From assembly GCA_012295275.1 (NCBI GenBank), contig CM022672.1:11893904-11953903 (forward strand): 60,000 nt of DNA, read 5' to 3'. The notes under the pieces were generated by a model. That model worked only from the letters and a program-made list of their open reading frames with translations, did not search any database and was not told the origin of the DNA. Every line of letters begins with the position of its first letter. Position 1 is the first letter of the stretch. This document shows positions 41,660 through 52,135 of the stretch, piece by piece. Position numbers and translations under genes: made by a program. The stretch is from Chrysomallon squamiferum (taxonomy: Eukaryota > Mollusca > Gastropoda > Neomphalida > Peltospiridae).

Positions 41660-42390
41660 TCAATATAGTTTCCCACCATTTTAAAAAATGTTCTTCATCC
41701 TCTTTTCTTTTAACCAAACTTGTCAAGGAAACGATACTTCAACTTTGCTGTGATGGTGACAGAAATTGCAGTATCCATGACAAGATTTTAAATTTTTAAT
41801 TTTTCTTCTTCTTTTTTTTAAAGTGACAAGTTGAGAAAAGAAGAAGAAAAAATACAACAACAGTTCACTGTAGTTGCAGATTTTCAGTACACGATTTCCG
41901 AAAATGTAAAAATCTCAAGTGGCTGTTGAAGAAACAATAAGAAAGTTATTGAAATAATTGTGATTACATGAATAATTCACATCCACTTGTCACCATGTCT
42001 CATTATTGTTCAAGTGAAAAACTGTTATTGTTGAGCGTTTTTTTTTTTTTTTAAACGAAGCTGTGGAAATTTCATTTCATCACAAAACAAATTATGTTTT
42101 AAATTAATGTTTTGTTTTTTTATATTACCTGTCAAACAAACAGCATTTCAGAAATAATGTTTTGGTCCAAAAAAAATCTGAAATTTTAAGCAGATGGAAA
42201 TATTTGAGATTTAAAAAAAAAATTGTGATTGTGTTTTTATGTTTTTGTGCATTTGTGCATGTGCATGTGAAAAATTTATTAATTTCAGTTTTTGACACAA
42301 GACATTCCTGTCAATAAATTAAAAATAACATGTAGTATTGAATATACATGTATATCAAAACTCACAAATGAAGAAGCCAGCAACAACAAC
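41660..42390. other. AT-rich interval, nothing recognised
   Basis: Ordinary AT-rich sequence. An inverted pair TTCTTCTTCTTTTTTT (41802) and GAAAAGAAGAAGAAAAAA (41836) brackets a 20-bp loop, probably from simple-sequence drift. Confidence 0.4.
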
Positions 42391-42396
42391 AACAAC

Positions 42397-42640
42397 AACA
42401 TCACTATAGCACTTTGTATTTCGAATATGTATTAAATTCAAATCCCATAAATTAATAAAATAAAATAAAAGTGATGAACAACTACATTTCTAAACACTGT
42501 TAACATTTAGCATCCAATATAATTATATCTGCATCGAAATTCAGACCAAGAATCCAACAAAAATAACAACAACACTACTATAGTACTTTACATTTCAAAC
42601 ATGTATTAAAAATCATAAATTAATGAAGTAAACTAACACA
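42397..42640. repeat. Two-copy duplication, period about 172 bp
   Basis: AACATCACTATAGCACTTTG and AACACTACTATAGTACTTTA (about 42397 and 42570) are each followed by an ATTTCRAAYATGTATTAAA word and CATAAATTAAT. An AAC microsatellite precedes each copy ((CAA)n at 42380-42399, shorter at 42563-42571). Confidence 0.7.
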
Positions 42641-42654
42641 GAAGACAGTATTAA

Positions 42655-42905
42655 CTAATAACAAGCAGCAAACATCAGAAGTGCTTCCAAAGCCACTGAG
42701 CAATTCTTCCTTTGTTTATGTCCCCTGTTGAGGAGGAGCCAGTCATCAAGTGATGCTAAAGCAGTGGGCCTGGCAGATGTGTGACTGATCAGTCCAGATA
42801 AACTGTCTGATAGGACTTGCAGATAGAGGCCGGAATTAATGTCAAATATTCTCAGGTCATTATTACAAGCAGCCCGTTTGCTGTACAAGAACAGATTAAT
42901 AGAGT
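42655..42905. promoter_or_regulatory. Candidate conserved block
   Basis: Less AT-rich unique sequence (AGCAGTGGGCCTGGCAGATG near 42750, AGAGGCCGGAATTAATGTC near 42825, AAGCAGCCCGTTTGCTG near 42867). GGAATTAATGTC includes a homeodomain core. A 77-codon minus-strand frame spans the block; its translation has even composition but no domain I recognise. Exon or regulatory element are both open. Confidence 0.3.
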
Positions 42906-42954
42906 GATATGTCTACTCCGTGACGAAAAGAAATAAAACTTAATGTATAGACAG

Positions 42955-43082
42955 TCAGAGAGAGACAGAGATTGAGACTGAGAGGAAGACAGTGACAGAG
43001 ACAGAGAGACAGACAGCCAGACAGAGGCAGAGAGACAGACAGCCAGACAGAAGGACATGGATAGATAGATAGACAGACCTCT
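42955..43082. repeat. AGACAG-rich cryptic GACA satellite
   Basis: AGAGACAG, ACAGACAGCCAGACAGA (twice, about 43009 and 43035) and (GATA)3 near 43059. Same flavour as the 18.2-kb satellite. Confidence 0.75.
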
Positions 43083-43089
43083 GATGCCA

Positions 43090-43885
43090 GTAAATAACAA
43101 CCTAGTAAAAGCATGGATTGTGGTCTAGATAATAGTTTATTGTGAAGCTATCAACTACCACTGGAGGGTTATGTATATTTCTTACTGTGAAACTGTGGAT
43201 TATTGCTAGATATTGTTTTCACTGTAAATTATTGGTATGCTGCTTTTTTTTCTTCAACTTTTATTATTGTGAAAATGTTGTTTTTTGTTAATTGTGATAG
43301 TTTAGCAGAGTAACAAAAGCAAAAATGTTAAAAGCATTAGTTTAGATTGTAGTAATACTAGTTGGTATCAATAGCAGAGAGAGTTTCTAAATATCAAATA
43401 TTAAGTATAAAAGAATAAAATAAAATAAAATAAAATAAAAAAAAAAAAATAAAAACTACCTTAAAACAAATATTTATTTATTCAAACCATTGCTTCTATG
43501 GGTAAAATAATTAAAAAAAAAAAAAAAAATAGTATGTTGTTTAAAAGCTACCTTTTTGCATGACATTACTTACCAAAAGGTTTCATACAGGTCACTATGG
43601 ACTAAATACAATGTGGCTAATAAAAATAGTATTTCAGATCTTTGTGACATTACAGGTAATATATCACAATAGTGAATAAATGTCTGGGATTATCTGGCTA
43701 TGTTGCATTAGTGTCAGAATCACAAACTGACAACCATTACCAGCTCTTGTCTCAAATTAGTGCCAGGCACAATTTATGTTATGATCACCTTGGTAACAAG
43801 TATTTAATAGCTGTGTGCTAAGTTTGGGAAACTGGTAACAATTAGCAGTATTGCTGCCAGTATATATCAATTACTTAGAACCTAA
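43090..43885. other. Unique AT-rich interval
   Basis: Contains TAAAA repeats with poly-A (43408-43452) and an A18 run (43512-43530). The 43560-43870 part is moderately complex but unassigned. Confidence 0.4.
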
Positions 43886-43889
43886 ATAT

Positions 43890-44125
43890 TGCACGCTAGC
43901 AGTAGTAGTATAGCAGAGTAATAGTGATTTTGTAGCAGTGATAGCAATAGTAAATAATAATAGTACTGTATAGTAGTAGTAATAATATATAACAGTAATA
44001 GTGGCAGTTATAGTGGTAGTATTAGTAATATTAATAGTAGTAGTATATAGTAGTAGTAGTAATAGCAGTAGTAGTAATAACAATAGTAGTATATAGTAGT
44101 ATACAGAAGTAGTAGGAAGAATAAA
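43890..44125. repeat. (TAG)n / TAATAG trinucleotide satellite
   Basis: TAG, TAATAG and CAGTAG words throughout, purest near 44034-44065. The Leu-rich minus-strand frame is an artefact. Confidence 0.9.
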
Positions 44126-44129
44126 AACA

Positions 44130-45355
44130 GAAGAAGAAGAAGGAGAGGCATCACATATTTAAAGACTAAACCAAGAAAATTTCAGGGGATGAAGCATACT
44201 GGCTTCTAATTGCTCCATTTTACAATAATATGTTTTGTGTACAACTACTTGATATATTTTATACATCATGGTTACCTATTTTAGATTGAATTAATTTAAA
44301 GATTTATTTATTTACCTGCCCCATTATAAACATTAGATCGATAGGCAATTAAAACAAGCAATAAAAACTGCCATGATTTATTTCAGAACATTAAGGTACT
44401 TAACCAGGTTCTGTAAATCTTCTTTTGTTTCAATCTCAAATACTTATATATAAATAGATAACCCAATACAAAATTATTCAACTTGTATTTCACTTCGGTC
44501 ACTCTTCTGTGCAAACATGTGTAAGTATAAAATTCAGAAAAGCAAACTGAATTACGCGAAGTTGAAAATAAATTATTTTAATTGAATTTCCACTCTTGTC
44601 ATTACAATTTAGATGACATTAAAAAAATTGATTTGGTTGTGTTAACCTGATTGTTCAGTTCTGCATGAAGATGAAGGTAAACACATCCACACAGTGTGTC
44701 TGTGAGTTTAAATCAGTATCCCACACTGGACCGAGATATATTGATGATACCAACCAGCAAAAACTACCATGAAAACATGAGAACCATTTTAAAAAGATAT
44801 CTCATGCTATGAATATTCAGAGAAGATTAAACATTTGATTATGATGTTATTATTTTATTACTATCAGTTGAAATTACACATAGAACAGTCTCTTTCTCAC
44901 TCTAATGTAGCTGATGTCATCCAATTACAAAGAGTTTCATTTGTTTTTCCTTTCTTTCTCTTTCCAAATCAAATGCAATGTACTGTTTTTGATTTTTCTT
45001 CATCCAGATATATAAACTTTCTGTTTCATTATTCTCACTCTCTCTCGCTCTTTATTTGTCAATTTGTGTAATTTTTATCCATCAGAAATGTTCATTAAAC
45101 ACAATAATGATAAAAAAAATAAAAAAATAAAAAAAAAATATAAAATTTATAAAAATATAATATCAATATGCAATCAGAAAAACTGTTAAAATACATACAA
45201 AATCATTTCTGACAAAATTTTATCAAAACCCATTAAAACATGTTGTAACATTTTATTTAGCACAAAATCACAATTTTTTAAATAACCCTTCCCCAACAGC
45301 TAAAATAAAATAAATACCACAATAACAATACTTATGTATTTAACACAGCACATAA
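44130..45355. other. AT-rich interval, nothing recognised
   Basis: Unique sequence; A-rich patch at 45095-45150. The plus-strand frame 44835-45071 has no domain. Confidence 0.35.
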
Positions 45356-45359
45356 CTTG

Positions 45360-45535
45360 TCATTTCTTTTCAAATTAAAATTCTCCAAAGGTGTTTTACA
45401 GGGCTCCGTTTGATGTAAAGATTCACATGGAGTCTGATCTAGATAAACTCAGGTTAACAATGAGATAAGACAGGATCGCATTTCCTGCCCACACTCTCCA
45501 CAGACAGCTGACAATTGAACAAAGAAAAATAATGG
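45360..45535. promoter_or_regulatory. Candidate regulatory block with GATA and E-box/MEIS motifs
   Basis: AGATAAG at 45463-45469 (GATA) and CAGCTGACAATTG at 45505-45517, which overlaps an E-box CAGCTG, a MEIS-like TGACA and CAATTG. Upstream TACAGGGCTCCGTTTGATG (about 45398) is GC-richer than the flanks. Confidence 0.3.
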
Positions 45536-45564
45536 GGTTTTTTTCAGAGAAAAAGAAGGAATCG

Positions 45565-45795
45565 TACTGTTAAATTAAATTACTGGACAGATAGCACCGC
45601 ATACAGAGGTGTACCAGGCTCGCAGAAATGGATGAAACACACTTGGCTTTGAGAAAAATCAGTGTCTTTTGCTTCAGCACTGCTGGTGTGAAACCTAATT
45701 CTAAAATTATTGATTGTCTGTCTATATTTGGTTTGATCTGATTTTTTTCTTTTTTTTTACTTCTTCGTGTTGGTAAAGCTGGTAAAATCATGAGT
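45565..45795. other. Unique block, possible conserved element
   Basis: Complex sequence (ATAGCACCGCATACAGAGG near 45592, GCTTCAGCACTGCTGGTG near 45671, TTATTGATTGTCTGTC near 45707). A minus-strand 73-codon frame has no recognised domain. Confidence 0.3.
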
Positions 45796-45850
45796 AAGTG
45801 AAAGTGCTAAGACATGATTAGGAGGTGATAATGGGGTGAAATCCTGGTGT

Positions 45851-45854
<4 letters not shown>

Positions 45855-45897
<43 letters not shown>

Positions 45898-46175
45898 ACA
45901 CATGCATGTGTGTGAGATAATGTGTCTGTGCATTTGTGTATCTGAATATGATTAGTTATTTGTGTGCATGTGTATATTTTTATATCTGAATGTGTATATT
46001 TGGATACCTGTGTATATATATATATTTGGTATTTATGTATTTGGGTACCTGAAGCTGTGTTTGTGTTTCTGTGTGTATTTGCATACTTGAATGTGTTTAT
46101 ATATTTGTATATCTGAATGTGAGTATGTATTTGTGTATCTGAATCCATGTGTATTAATGTATCCAAAGACTTGAG
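45855..46175. repeat. (GT)n microsatellite and TATCTGAATGTG short-unit repeat
   Basis: Pure GT of about 20 units (45855-45896). Then TATTTGTGTATCTGAATGTG-like units of about 25-35 bp recur from 45930 to 46150. The Thr/His-rich minus-strand frame of 147 codons (45807-46250) is repeat translation. Confidence 0.85.
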
Positions 46176-46269
46176 AACTGCTGAATCCAAATACATGTAT
46201 CTATCTGTGGTTCTCAAAACATCGGTGTGTGTATTTAAGTCAGTATGCATGTTTCTGCGAAACTGTTAC

Positions 46270-46640
46270 AAAAGACCTATATTCAATAAAACCTTCTGAC
46301 AGACAAATTCTCCTCCGTTATTCTCAAAGGCGATGACATTTTGTTTCAGCCAGGTTTTGAATATAACAAAAAATATGTCAGCACATTGAAATGAAGCAAC
46401 AAAGAAAATCTCTTCAAAAAGCATCTCTGATGACATTTTGCCAATAAGCCTCGCAGACTGTCGTAAATCAATATTTGTATTGAGGCCAGGAGAGGACAAG
46501 GTATGTAGTGTACAGGAAGTATTTGCTGCTGGAGACTTCTCACTCATTCTGGTATCTCATCACTGTATTGTTACTATGACTTCATTCCTTCACATTCGAA
46601 CAAAGCTCTCGGCAAATGAGAGACCTGGTATATTAAATAA
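46270..46640. promoter_or_regulatory. Candidate conserved block with posterior-Hox/ONECUT-like motif
   Basis: GTCGTAAA (46460-46467, an AbdB-class Hox or Cdx type motif) runs into AAATCAATAT (46465-46474, ONECUT-like). TGATGACATTTTG occurs at about 46429, and GCGATGACATTTTG at about 46331. Frames are open on both strands (minus 46266-46547, 93 codons; plus 46438-46713), none with a recognised domain. The block is long, unique and compositionally balanced, one of the better candidates for constraint in this window. Confidence 0.35.
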
Positions 46641-46644
46641 AGGT

Positions 46645-47265
46645 GAACAGATTTTTTTTTTTAATTTCAATTTTGAAAATATTTTTTTCTGTTTTTTTTT
46701 TTTTATATCATAATAATTATACATTTTTGTTATTCTTATTATTACTGGAGGTTTATTTTATTTAATTTGTTTATTTATTTAACTTTAGATGCAAAAATGA
46801 ATACACATTACAATGGCTTTACTATTTTAAATTTTTTATTTATTGTTTTTTTGCTTTACTGTAAAAGATTTAAATTTTTCAAAATTTTATTTTGGTATCA
46901 AATGACTGAACATTAAAACTTTTCTTCTTTTTTTTTGAGGTTTTCTCTATATGTAAATATCACCTTTAGTTTTAAATATTATATGACATGAAAATAAAAA
47001 CACTTCATTTTTACTTTTGTTTTATTTCCATTTCTATTTTTATAACAGTGCACATGATTTATGAAGATTATTCAAGACTGAAACATCAAATAACAGTAAA
47101 CATTAAAGATATTAAAATACTTGTGTGAAGATTTATCAACAAATCCATAATGGCTTATGAAACATTTTAAAACCTATGATTGTCAAAAAACATTTATTCT
47201 AATAATAAAACTCAGCAGTAATGAAGCTGGTTTTTAGCAAGCTGGATAAATGGTTTGGTATCTGA
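46645..47265. other. AT/T-rich interval, nothing recognised
   Basis: T-runs at 46652-46661 and 46694-46704, TTTATTTAA words near 46751-46782. May include very old copies of the array that follows, but I could not align them. Confidence 0.35.
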
Positions 47266-47269
47266 TATT

Positions 47270-47885
47270 CAATTTGTGCAGTTTAAATGAGATTTCTTTC
47301 AGAAACTCTGGAACAGAAAGAATGACAGCAAAGCTGGGTTTTGCTTCCAGGAAAAGTTATTTATTTATTTATTATTTCTGTAACATTTGTTTTGAAAATA
47401 CTGGGAAAGAAAGAGTGATATCAATATAGGAAGTATTTATTTATTCAATTTATTTATTTAGTACATTTCTGAAGCCTTATTAAGATTTATTTTGGAAATG
47501 CTGGAATAGAAAATAACATTGTCTGCAAAAAATATTTATTCCCTCATCATCATCATCATCATCATCATCAACGTCATCACCATCATTATTATTATTATTA
47601 TTATATCTGCAGTTTAAATAATATTTGTTTCAGAAATACTGGGATAAAAATAGTAACATTAAAACATGTTTCATTTGCAAGAAATATATATATATTTTTT
47701 TTATTTTTTTTATTTATTATTTCTGTAATTTAACCAATATTTTTTTTTAAATTTCAGGAATAATGGGATAGAAACAGTGACATTTTGTTTGCAAGAAATA
47801 TTTATTTACTTATTTATTATATTTCTGCAGTTCAAATTAGATTTGTTTCAAGAATACGTTGATAGAAATAATGAAACTAAAACAC
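47270..47885. repeat. Six-unit tandem array (90-139 bp), each unit with its own microsatellite
   Basis: TTTCTGCAGTTTAAATNANA and GATTTGTTTCAGAAATACTG then GGGATAGAAANAGTGACA recur at about 47272, 47376, 47466, 47605, 47720 and 47821. Each unit ends with TTTGCAAGAAATATTTATT-like sequence. There the linkers differ: (TTTA)n, (TTTA)n, (ATC)n plus (TTA)n, (AT)n plus T-runs, and (TTTA)n. A plus-strand 97-codon frame at 47777-48070 begins in the last unit and is not a gene. Confidence 0.8.
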
Positions 47886-48330
47886 AATTGTGTCTGAAAA
47901 AGCCTTGTGCAGTATCTTTTAATCAAATCTCTCCACAACACTTGTACAATCTTACAATCAGACATTTCACCAAAACCCATACATCAGTTTTAAGTTTTCA
48001 ACTTTCTGTGGTTTCAGCTGAGATATTTTTTTTTTTTTTTTTTTTTATTTTTTTTTTTGTTCTCTTTTAAAACCAGACTGTTTATATTTTCAAGTTAGTG
48101 CCTGCAACATGGGTGTGTGTGTGTTTTGTTCATTCTTGGTTTAATTGTGCAGAGAATAAATACATGCAGTGCACTTTGTCGTGTTTGTGTTGCAACGTTT
48201 CTAAGTGGATTGTTTTACTTTGAATATTTTCTTTCTGAGCTAAGATTTTAAACGGCTAAAACTATTTATTTATTTGCTTGTAAATATGATTTTATTTATT
48301 TTAAATCCTAATGAAAATTTCAGAGTCAGT
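47886..48330. other. Unique interval with poly-T
   Basis: Poly-T tracts at 48026-48046 and 48049-48058; a short (GT)n at 48112-48123. Otherwise unassigned. Confidence 0.45.
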
Positions 48331-48332
48331 TT

Positions 48333-48335
<3 letters not shown>

Positions 48336-48377
<42 letters not shown>

Positions 48378-48532
48378 CACTCACAGACACCCACACAGAT
48401 ACACACAAAAACACACACATACACCCACCCACACACACAGACCCCCCACACACAACCACAGAAACACACACACACACACACAGATACACACAAACACACT
48501 CACAGAAACACACACATACACACAGAGATATA
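48336..48532. repeat. (AC)n satellite with GA and CCC interruptions
   Basis: Pure AC 48336-48373, then ACACAGA, CACCCAC and CAGAAACAC words to 48530. Confidence 0.9.
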
Positions 48533-48617
48533 TATACACGCACATATATAAAAAGAATGAAGGAAGGAAATGGAGAAAAAAGTGAGAAGCAATATCATGG
48601 GATCAGTTCTTCTGAGA

Positions 48618-48778
48618 AACTATCCTGGGCTATTTTCCAAAACCAGCTACTTTTGATCTATCAACACATGAACTTCCTTGCCTAGATAAACAGTAACTTA
48701 CCATTCCAACTATCACAGTTTATCAAACACATGTACTTTCTTGTTACCTAAGGGATGGTACATATGAAAACTTTCGTA
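48618..48778 (+). mobile_element. SINE fragment with internal duplication
   Basis: CCTGGGCTATTTTCCAAAAC begins the domain at about 48623. CTATCAACACATGAACTTCC (48658) and TTATCAAACACATGTACTTTC (shown as TTATCAAACACATGTACTTT, 48720) are two versions of the TATCAAAGGCCGTGGTATGTGCT region about 62 bp apart. Each is preceded by a CCAGCTAC or CCAACTATC word and followed by CCTTGCCTAGATA or CTTGTTACCTAAG. AGGGATGGTACATATGAAAA then matches GGGATGGTGCATATAAAA. The plus-strand frames here are SINE translation. Confidence 0.6.
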
Positions 48779-48779
48779 C

Positions 48780-49345
48780 AACTAATTAACTAAAGTAACA
48801 TATTCTTGATAATACATATTTTGGACTTTCACACATTTGAAAACATTTTTTTATTCTCATTTTTCAAAAACAAACAATAGGAGGAAGAAAAAAAAATGTG
48901 TCCGTAACCATATCTTTAAAATGAATACTACTTTCCATTCATTACCAATGATTATGAGAAGTGTGTTTTCTCTCTTGGTTATTTTCTCAAAAAACATTTT
49001 TTTTTTTTCTTTTCTCTCTTGTTTCACATAACTTAACATTAAGTCATTTGATACAAGTGCATGTTCAATTTAAGTTTGTCTGGTTTTTTCCTTCTTCCTT
49101 TTTTTTTAGTTGTTGTTGCTTTTGTTTTGTTTTCTCAACTCACATATCTGAAACAGCCTTGGGTCAAACATAAACATCAAAGTGTACTTGGTTATTGCCT
49201 AAGCAATGTCAAGATGCCGAATTCTTTTGCATAATAGAACCAAGTCATCTGTTTGTATTTATGTCATATTTGCACGGCATTTGTAAGCAGTCAGTCAAAC
49301 ACATGCATGGCACTGTACGCATAATTCTCAAAAAATGTGTAAGCC
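48780..49345. other. Unique interval with one complex patch
   Basis: 49195-49330 (GATGCCGAATTCTTTTGCAT, GCACGGCATTTGTAAGC) is more complex than its flanks and contains a POU-like TTTTGCATAAT. The rest is AT-rich with T-runs. Confidence 0.3.
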
Positions 49346-49350
49346 AAATT

Positions 49351-49384
<34 letters not shown>
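49351..49384. repeat. Poly-T tract, about 33
   Basis: Uninterrupted T run followed by GTG and T9. The poly-Phe frame is an artefact. Confidence 0.9.
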
Positions 49385-49389
49385 TGTTT

Positions 49390-50030
49390 TTTTTTGTGAA
49401 TTCTTTTTAGGTGTGTGGTTTAAATTTGATCATTTTCGCTTTTCGTTCTTTTAACATGACAAGAGAGAAAGTGAAAATTTTTCTCCTTCATTAAAAGACG
49501 TGTTACAGACAGTTTTAACAACAAAGCCAGGATAATGTTGAAAACAGCGCCAAAGTGTCACTCTGAAAAATTTCATCAACAATGTTTCCCCCCCCCGATT
49601 TTTCTTTGCAAAAATGCTTATAAATCTTTCATTTAATAATAAATAAATAAATAAATAAATTCCAAAGACATTCTGGTTCTTTACCCAAAAGCCAAACAGT
49701 TCTGTGCACCATGGACCATGATTTTGATTGGTAGCTGGTTGAGATTTTTCTTGATGCATCATTGATACGTTTTTTTCCCATTCCAGAAAATACTGTCGAT
49801 GGCTTAACTAAGTCTGTAGATATGCTTTGCTTTAATTATTTGAGAAAAAAAGAAAAACAAAAAAGAGGAAATGATTTTCTTCTTTATCACAATTATTAAA
49901 CAACAACAACAATAATAATAATATTTCTGACACCTAATAATCATTAATATGCTTCTCTACTTATCTGCCAAGAATCTACAACCTGAAATTGATATATGAG
50001 ACAAGCTGCATTAGACATGCCAAGGTTGTT
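49390..50030. other. Unique interval, nothing recognised
   Basis: Includes C9 at 49586-49595, (AAAT)n at 49640-49659 and AAC/AAT triplets at 49901-49921. The 103-codon minus-strand frame (49451-49762) has no recognised domain. Confidence 0.35.
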
Positions 50031-50036
50031 ATTTTT

Positions 50037-50075
50037 TTGTACATATGTACGTATATATGTTTTTGTGTGTCTGTA

Positions 50076-50111
<36 letters not shown>

Positions 50112-50264
50112 GTTTATGTATGTGTGTTTATTTATTTCAATGTATATGTATGTATGTATATATGTGTGTTAGTGTTTATGTATGTATGCTTGTATATGAG
50201 TGTATATATGTATGAGTATGTAAGTGTGTATTTGTTGTATGTATATCTGTGAGTACATACACAC

Positions 50265-50299
<35 letters not shown>

Positions 50300-50310
50300 A
50301 GAGTTGAGTA
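50037..50310. repeat. TGTATG/(GT)n/TATATG microsatellite cluster
   Basis: Pure GT at 50077-50098 and 50272-50299; TATGTATG words between. Tyr/Cys/Val-rich frame is an artefact. DNA at 50311-50635 holds CAACAC/CACAATCC-rich sequence and poly-T runs (50552-50597). Confidence 0.85.
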
Positions 50311-50639
50311 CATGTGTATGATTACATACATGTCATCATGTGTTTGTACATATCAGATTGCATTACCTCACATTACTGTTTAACTCTGACACCTCAGTAC
50401 ACTCTGCCGACAATTAATTACAACCTCCATTACACTGCAACCAGGTAGAATTACCACAATCCACAATCCACACAACACACGACCCACTCACATCTACCCA
50501 TCATCCTCTGTTACACACAACATTCACATTCACCGTAACCAGATACACCTGCCACAAGATTTTTTTTTTTAAATTTAATTTTATTTTTTTTTTTTTTTAA
50601 AAACAGGTAAGAAGAGATTAACATTTCATCTGTAGTCAA

Positions 50640-50940
50640 GAAGAACAACGGTCCTGTCGTAATCCTCGGCATGTTAAGTAGACGTGCTGTGACACTGACT
50701 TAGCAGTCTGCTGTTAACATGTCCCCCCAGCCGAGAGTCCCACTGGGCTCATTATCCCACCTGACAAGGTGGGAGTGACAGGCCCCTCCTCCTCATCCTC
50801 CCCCCTGCTTGATGTTATGTCACGAAGGTGAGACTGAGTTACCTAGTTTCAGGTCCTCCCCCCCCGAGTTGTACGGGGGAGGAGGAGTGGAGGGGGGATA
50901 TGAAGAAGAGATGGTGGGTGGGTTTCTTGTTGGGTCTGAT
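50640..50940. promoter_or_regulatory. GC-rich island with two hairpin motifs
   Basis: The most GC-rich 300 bp in the window. CCCACCTGACAAGGTGGG (50756-50773) is a perfect 7-bp-stem palindrome carrying the E-boxes CACCTG and, inverted, CACCTT. CCTCCCCC (50855-50862) pairs with GGGGGAGG (50875-50882). C-runs (CCCCCC, CCCCCCCC) and GGGGGG lie close by, giving a C-strand to G-strand switch. TTATGTCACG at 50814 is CRE-like. No TATA box, start codon context or splice signal was convincing. A distal regulatory element or an unannotated promoter are both possible. Confidence 0.45.
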
Positions 50941-51280
50941 TGTGTGATGTTTTAATGCGACTGGTGTGTAAGTTTTGGGGAAAAATAATATTTGAAAATG
51001 TTATTAATGGATTTTAGTCCAAAAATAGATATTAAAATAGTGTTATTAATGTAGTTTATCTTGGAACGGTAAATAGGAAAATTATTTATTAATAGATTTA
51101 AACAATAGTTTTATATGTGTTGTTGTTTGACACTTAAATGCAGTTTAAAATGTTTATACATTTATATTTATGAAAAAACGGAAGGAAAATTGTGCAATAT
51201 AAATTTGTGACATATCAATGATAAAGGTATTAATTATTAAAAAAAAGTACATCATAAATTTTTCAACACTAAATCTTCAA
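50941..51280. other. AT-rich interval, possibly degenerate repeat
   Basis: ATGTTATTAATGGATTTTAG (50998) and AGTGTTATTAATGTAGTTTA (51039) and ATTTATTAATAGATTTAA (51083) hint at a 40-bp degenerate repeat. Confidence 0.35.
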
Positions 51281-51283
51281 AAA

Positions 51284-51330
51284 TATAAAATAAAATAAAA
51301 TAAAATAAAATAAAATAAAATGAAATAAAT
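51284..51330. repeat. (TAAAA)n pentanucleotide repeat
   Basis: Eight TAAAA units, last one changed to TGAAA. Confidence 0.9.
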
Positions 51331-51479
51331 CAAAAAATATCAAAATAAAAACAAGTCAAAGCCTTCAGATACTGCTGCTGTTGAAAACTGCTTAGTCAAA
51401 AATTTAAAATAATTCAATAAAATGTATCTTTCAAATTTTGTGACACATTTAATTATTAAAAAGAGGTAACTGTTAATAA

Positions 51480-51497
51480 ACAACAACAACAAAATAA

Positions 51498-51539
<42 letters not shown>

Positions 51540-51580
51540 TAATAATAATAACAATAATAATAACAATAATAAACAATATT
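51480..51580. repeat. (AAT)n / AAC repeat
   Basis: CAACAACAAC then AAT run with AAC interruptions; poly-Ile minus frame is an artefact. Confidence 0.9.
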
Positions 51581-51684
51581 AAAACAAGAAACATCTCATG
51601 CATATGCTGCTTAGTTTCAAGATTAGTGAAAAAGTAAGATATACTGCAGCAATCATCACTTGAAGAGATGAATAATACAGACAT

Positions 51685-51880
51685 ATATGACAGGTCTGGA
51701 TGTCGGTTACCTCAATGTATATAACACCCTTGTATGACACTGATGTATCATATACGTCATAACAGTACACGTGTATTACACAGGACAAAGTAACTTGGCA
51801 GCCGCTAAGTGTGCCTGCCTGAGAGACAAGACAGATACATTGTGTGTGATGTATCTCCACCTCCACTGATCTGTGAAATA
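51685..51880. other. Unique block, possible conserved element
   Basis: Complex sequence with ATATACGTCATAACAGTAC (about 51751, CRE-like CGTCA), GTACACGTGTATTAC (about 51766, E-box CACGTG) and TTGGCAGCCGCTAAGTG (about 51794). A 95-codon minus frame (51579-51866) has no recognised domain. Confidence 0.3.
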
Positions 51881-51924
51881 GTCAAACCAAAAACAACATA
51901 AATAATTCTGACTATAAAATTTTT

Positions 51925-52135
51925 TAAAAAGGAACAAGAGAGAAGAAAAATAAAAGAAGATTAGCAGGTGAAAGAAAGACAGGAATAATAGAAAAAAGAT
52001 TGGATTGTTTCAGAAAAAAAAGCTGGAAAAACAAAGGAAAAAGTATAGATTAACAGGGATAAAAATTTAGGAAAAAAAAAGACACAAAAAAAGTGGAAAA
52101 GGAAAAAAAAAAAGGGGAAAAAAGATGGGATTAGT
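51925..52135. repeat. A/G-rich purine tract
   Basis: Poly-purine on the + strand with GGAAAAA words; the Phe-rich minus-strand frame is an artefact. Confidence 0.65.

Noticed and set aside
41802-41855. Inverted TTCTTC/GAAGAA pair as a regulatory hairpin
   Set aside because: Both arms are simple-sequence TTC/GAA, which pair trivially.
45807-46250. 147-codon minus-strand frame rich in Thr, His and Ile
   Set aside because: Spans a (GT)n microsatellite and a short TATCTGAATGTG repeat; no unique protein segment.
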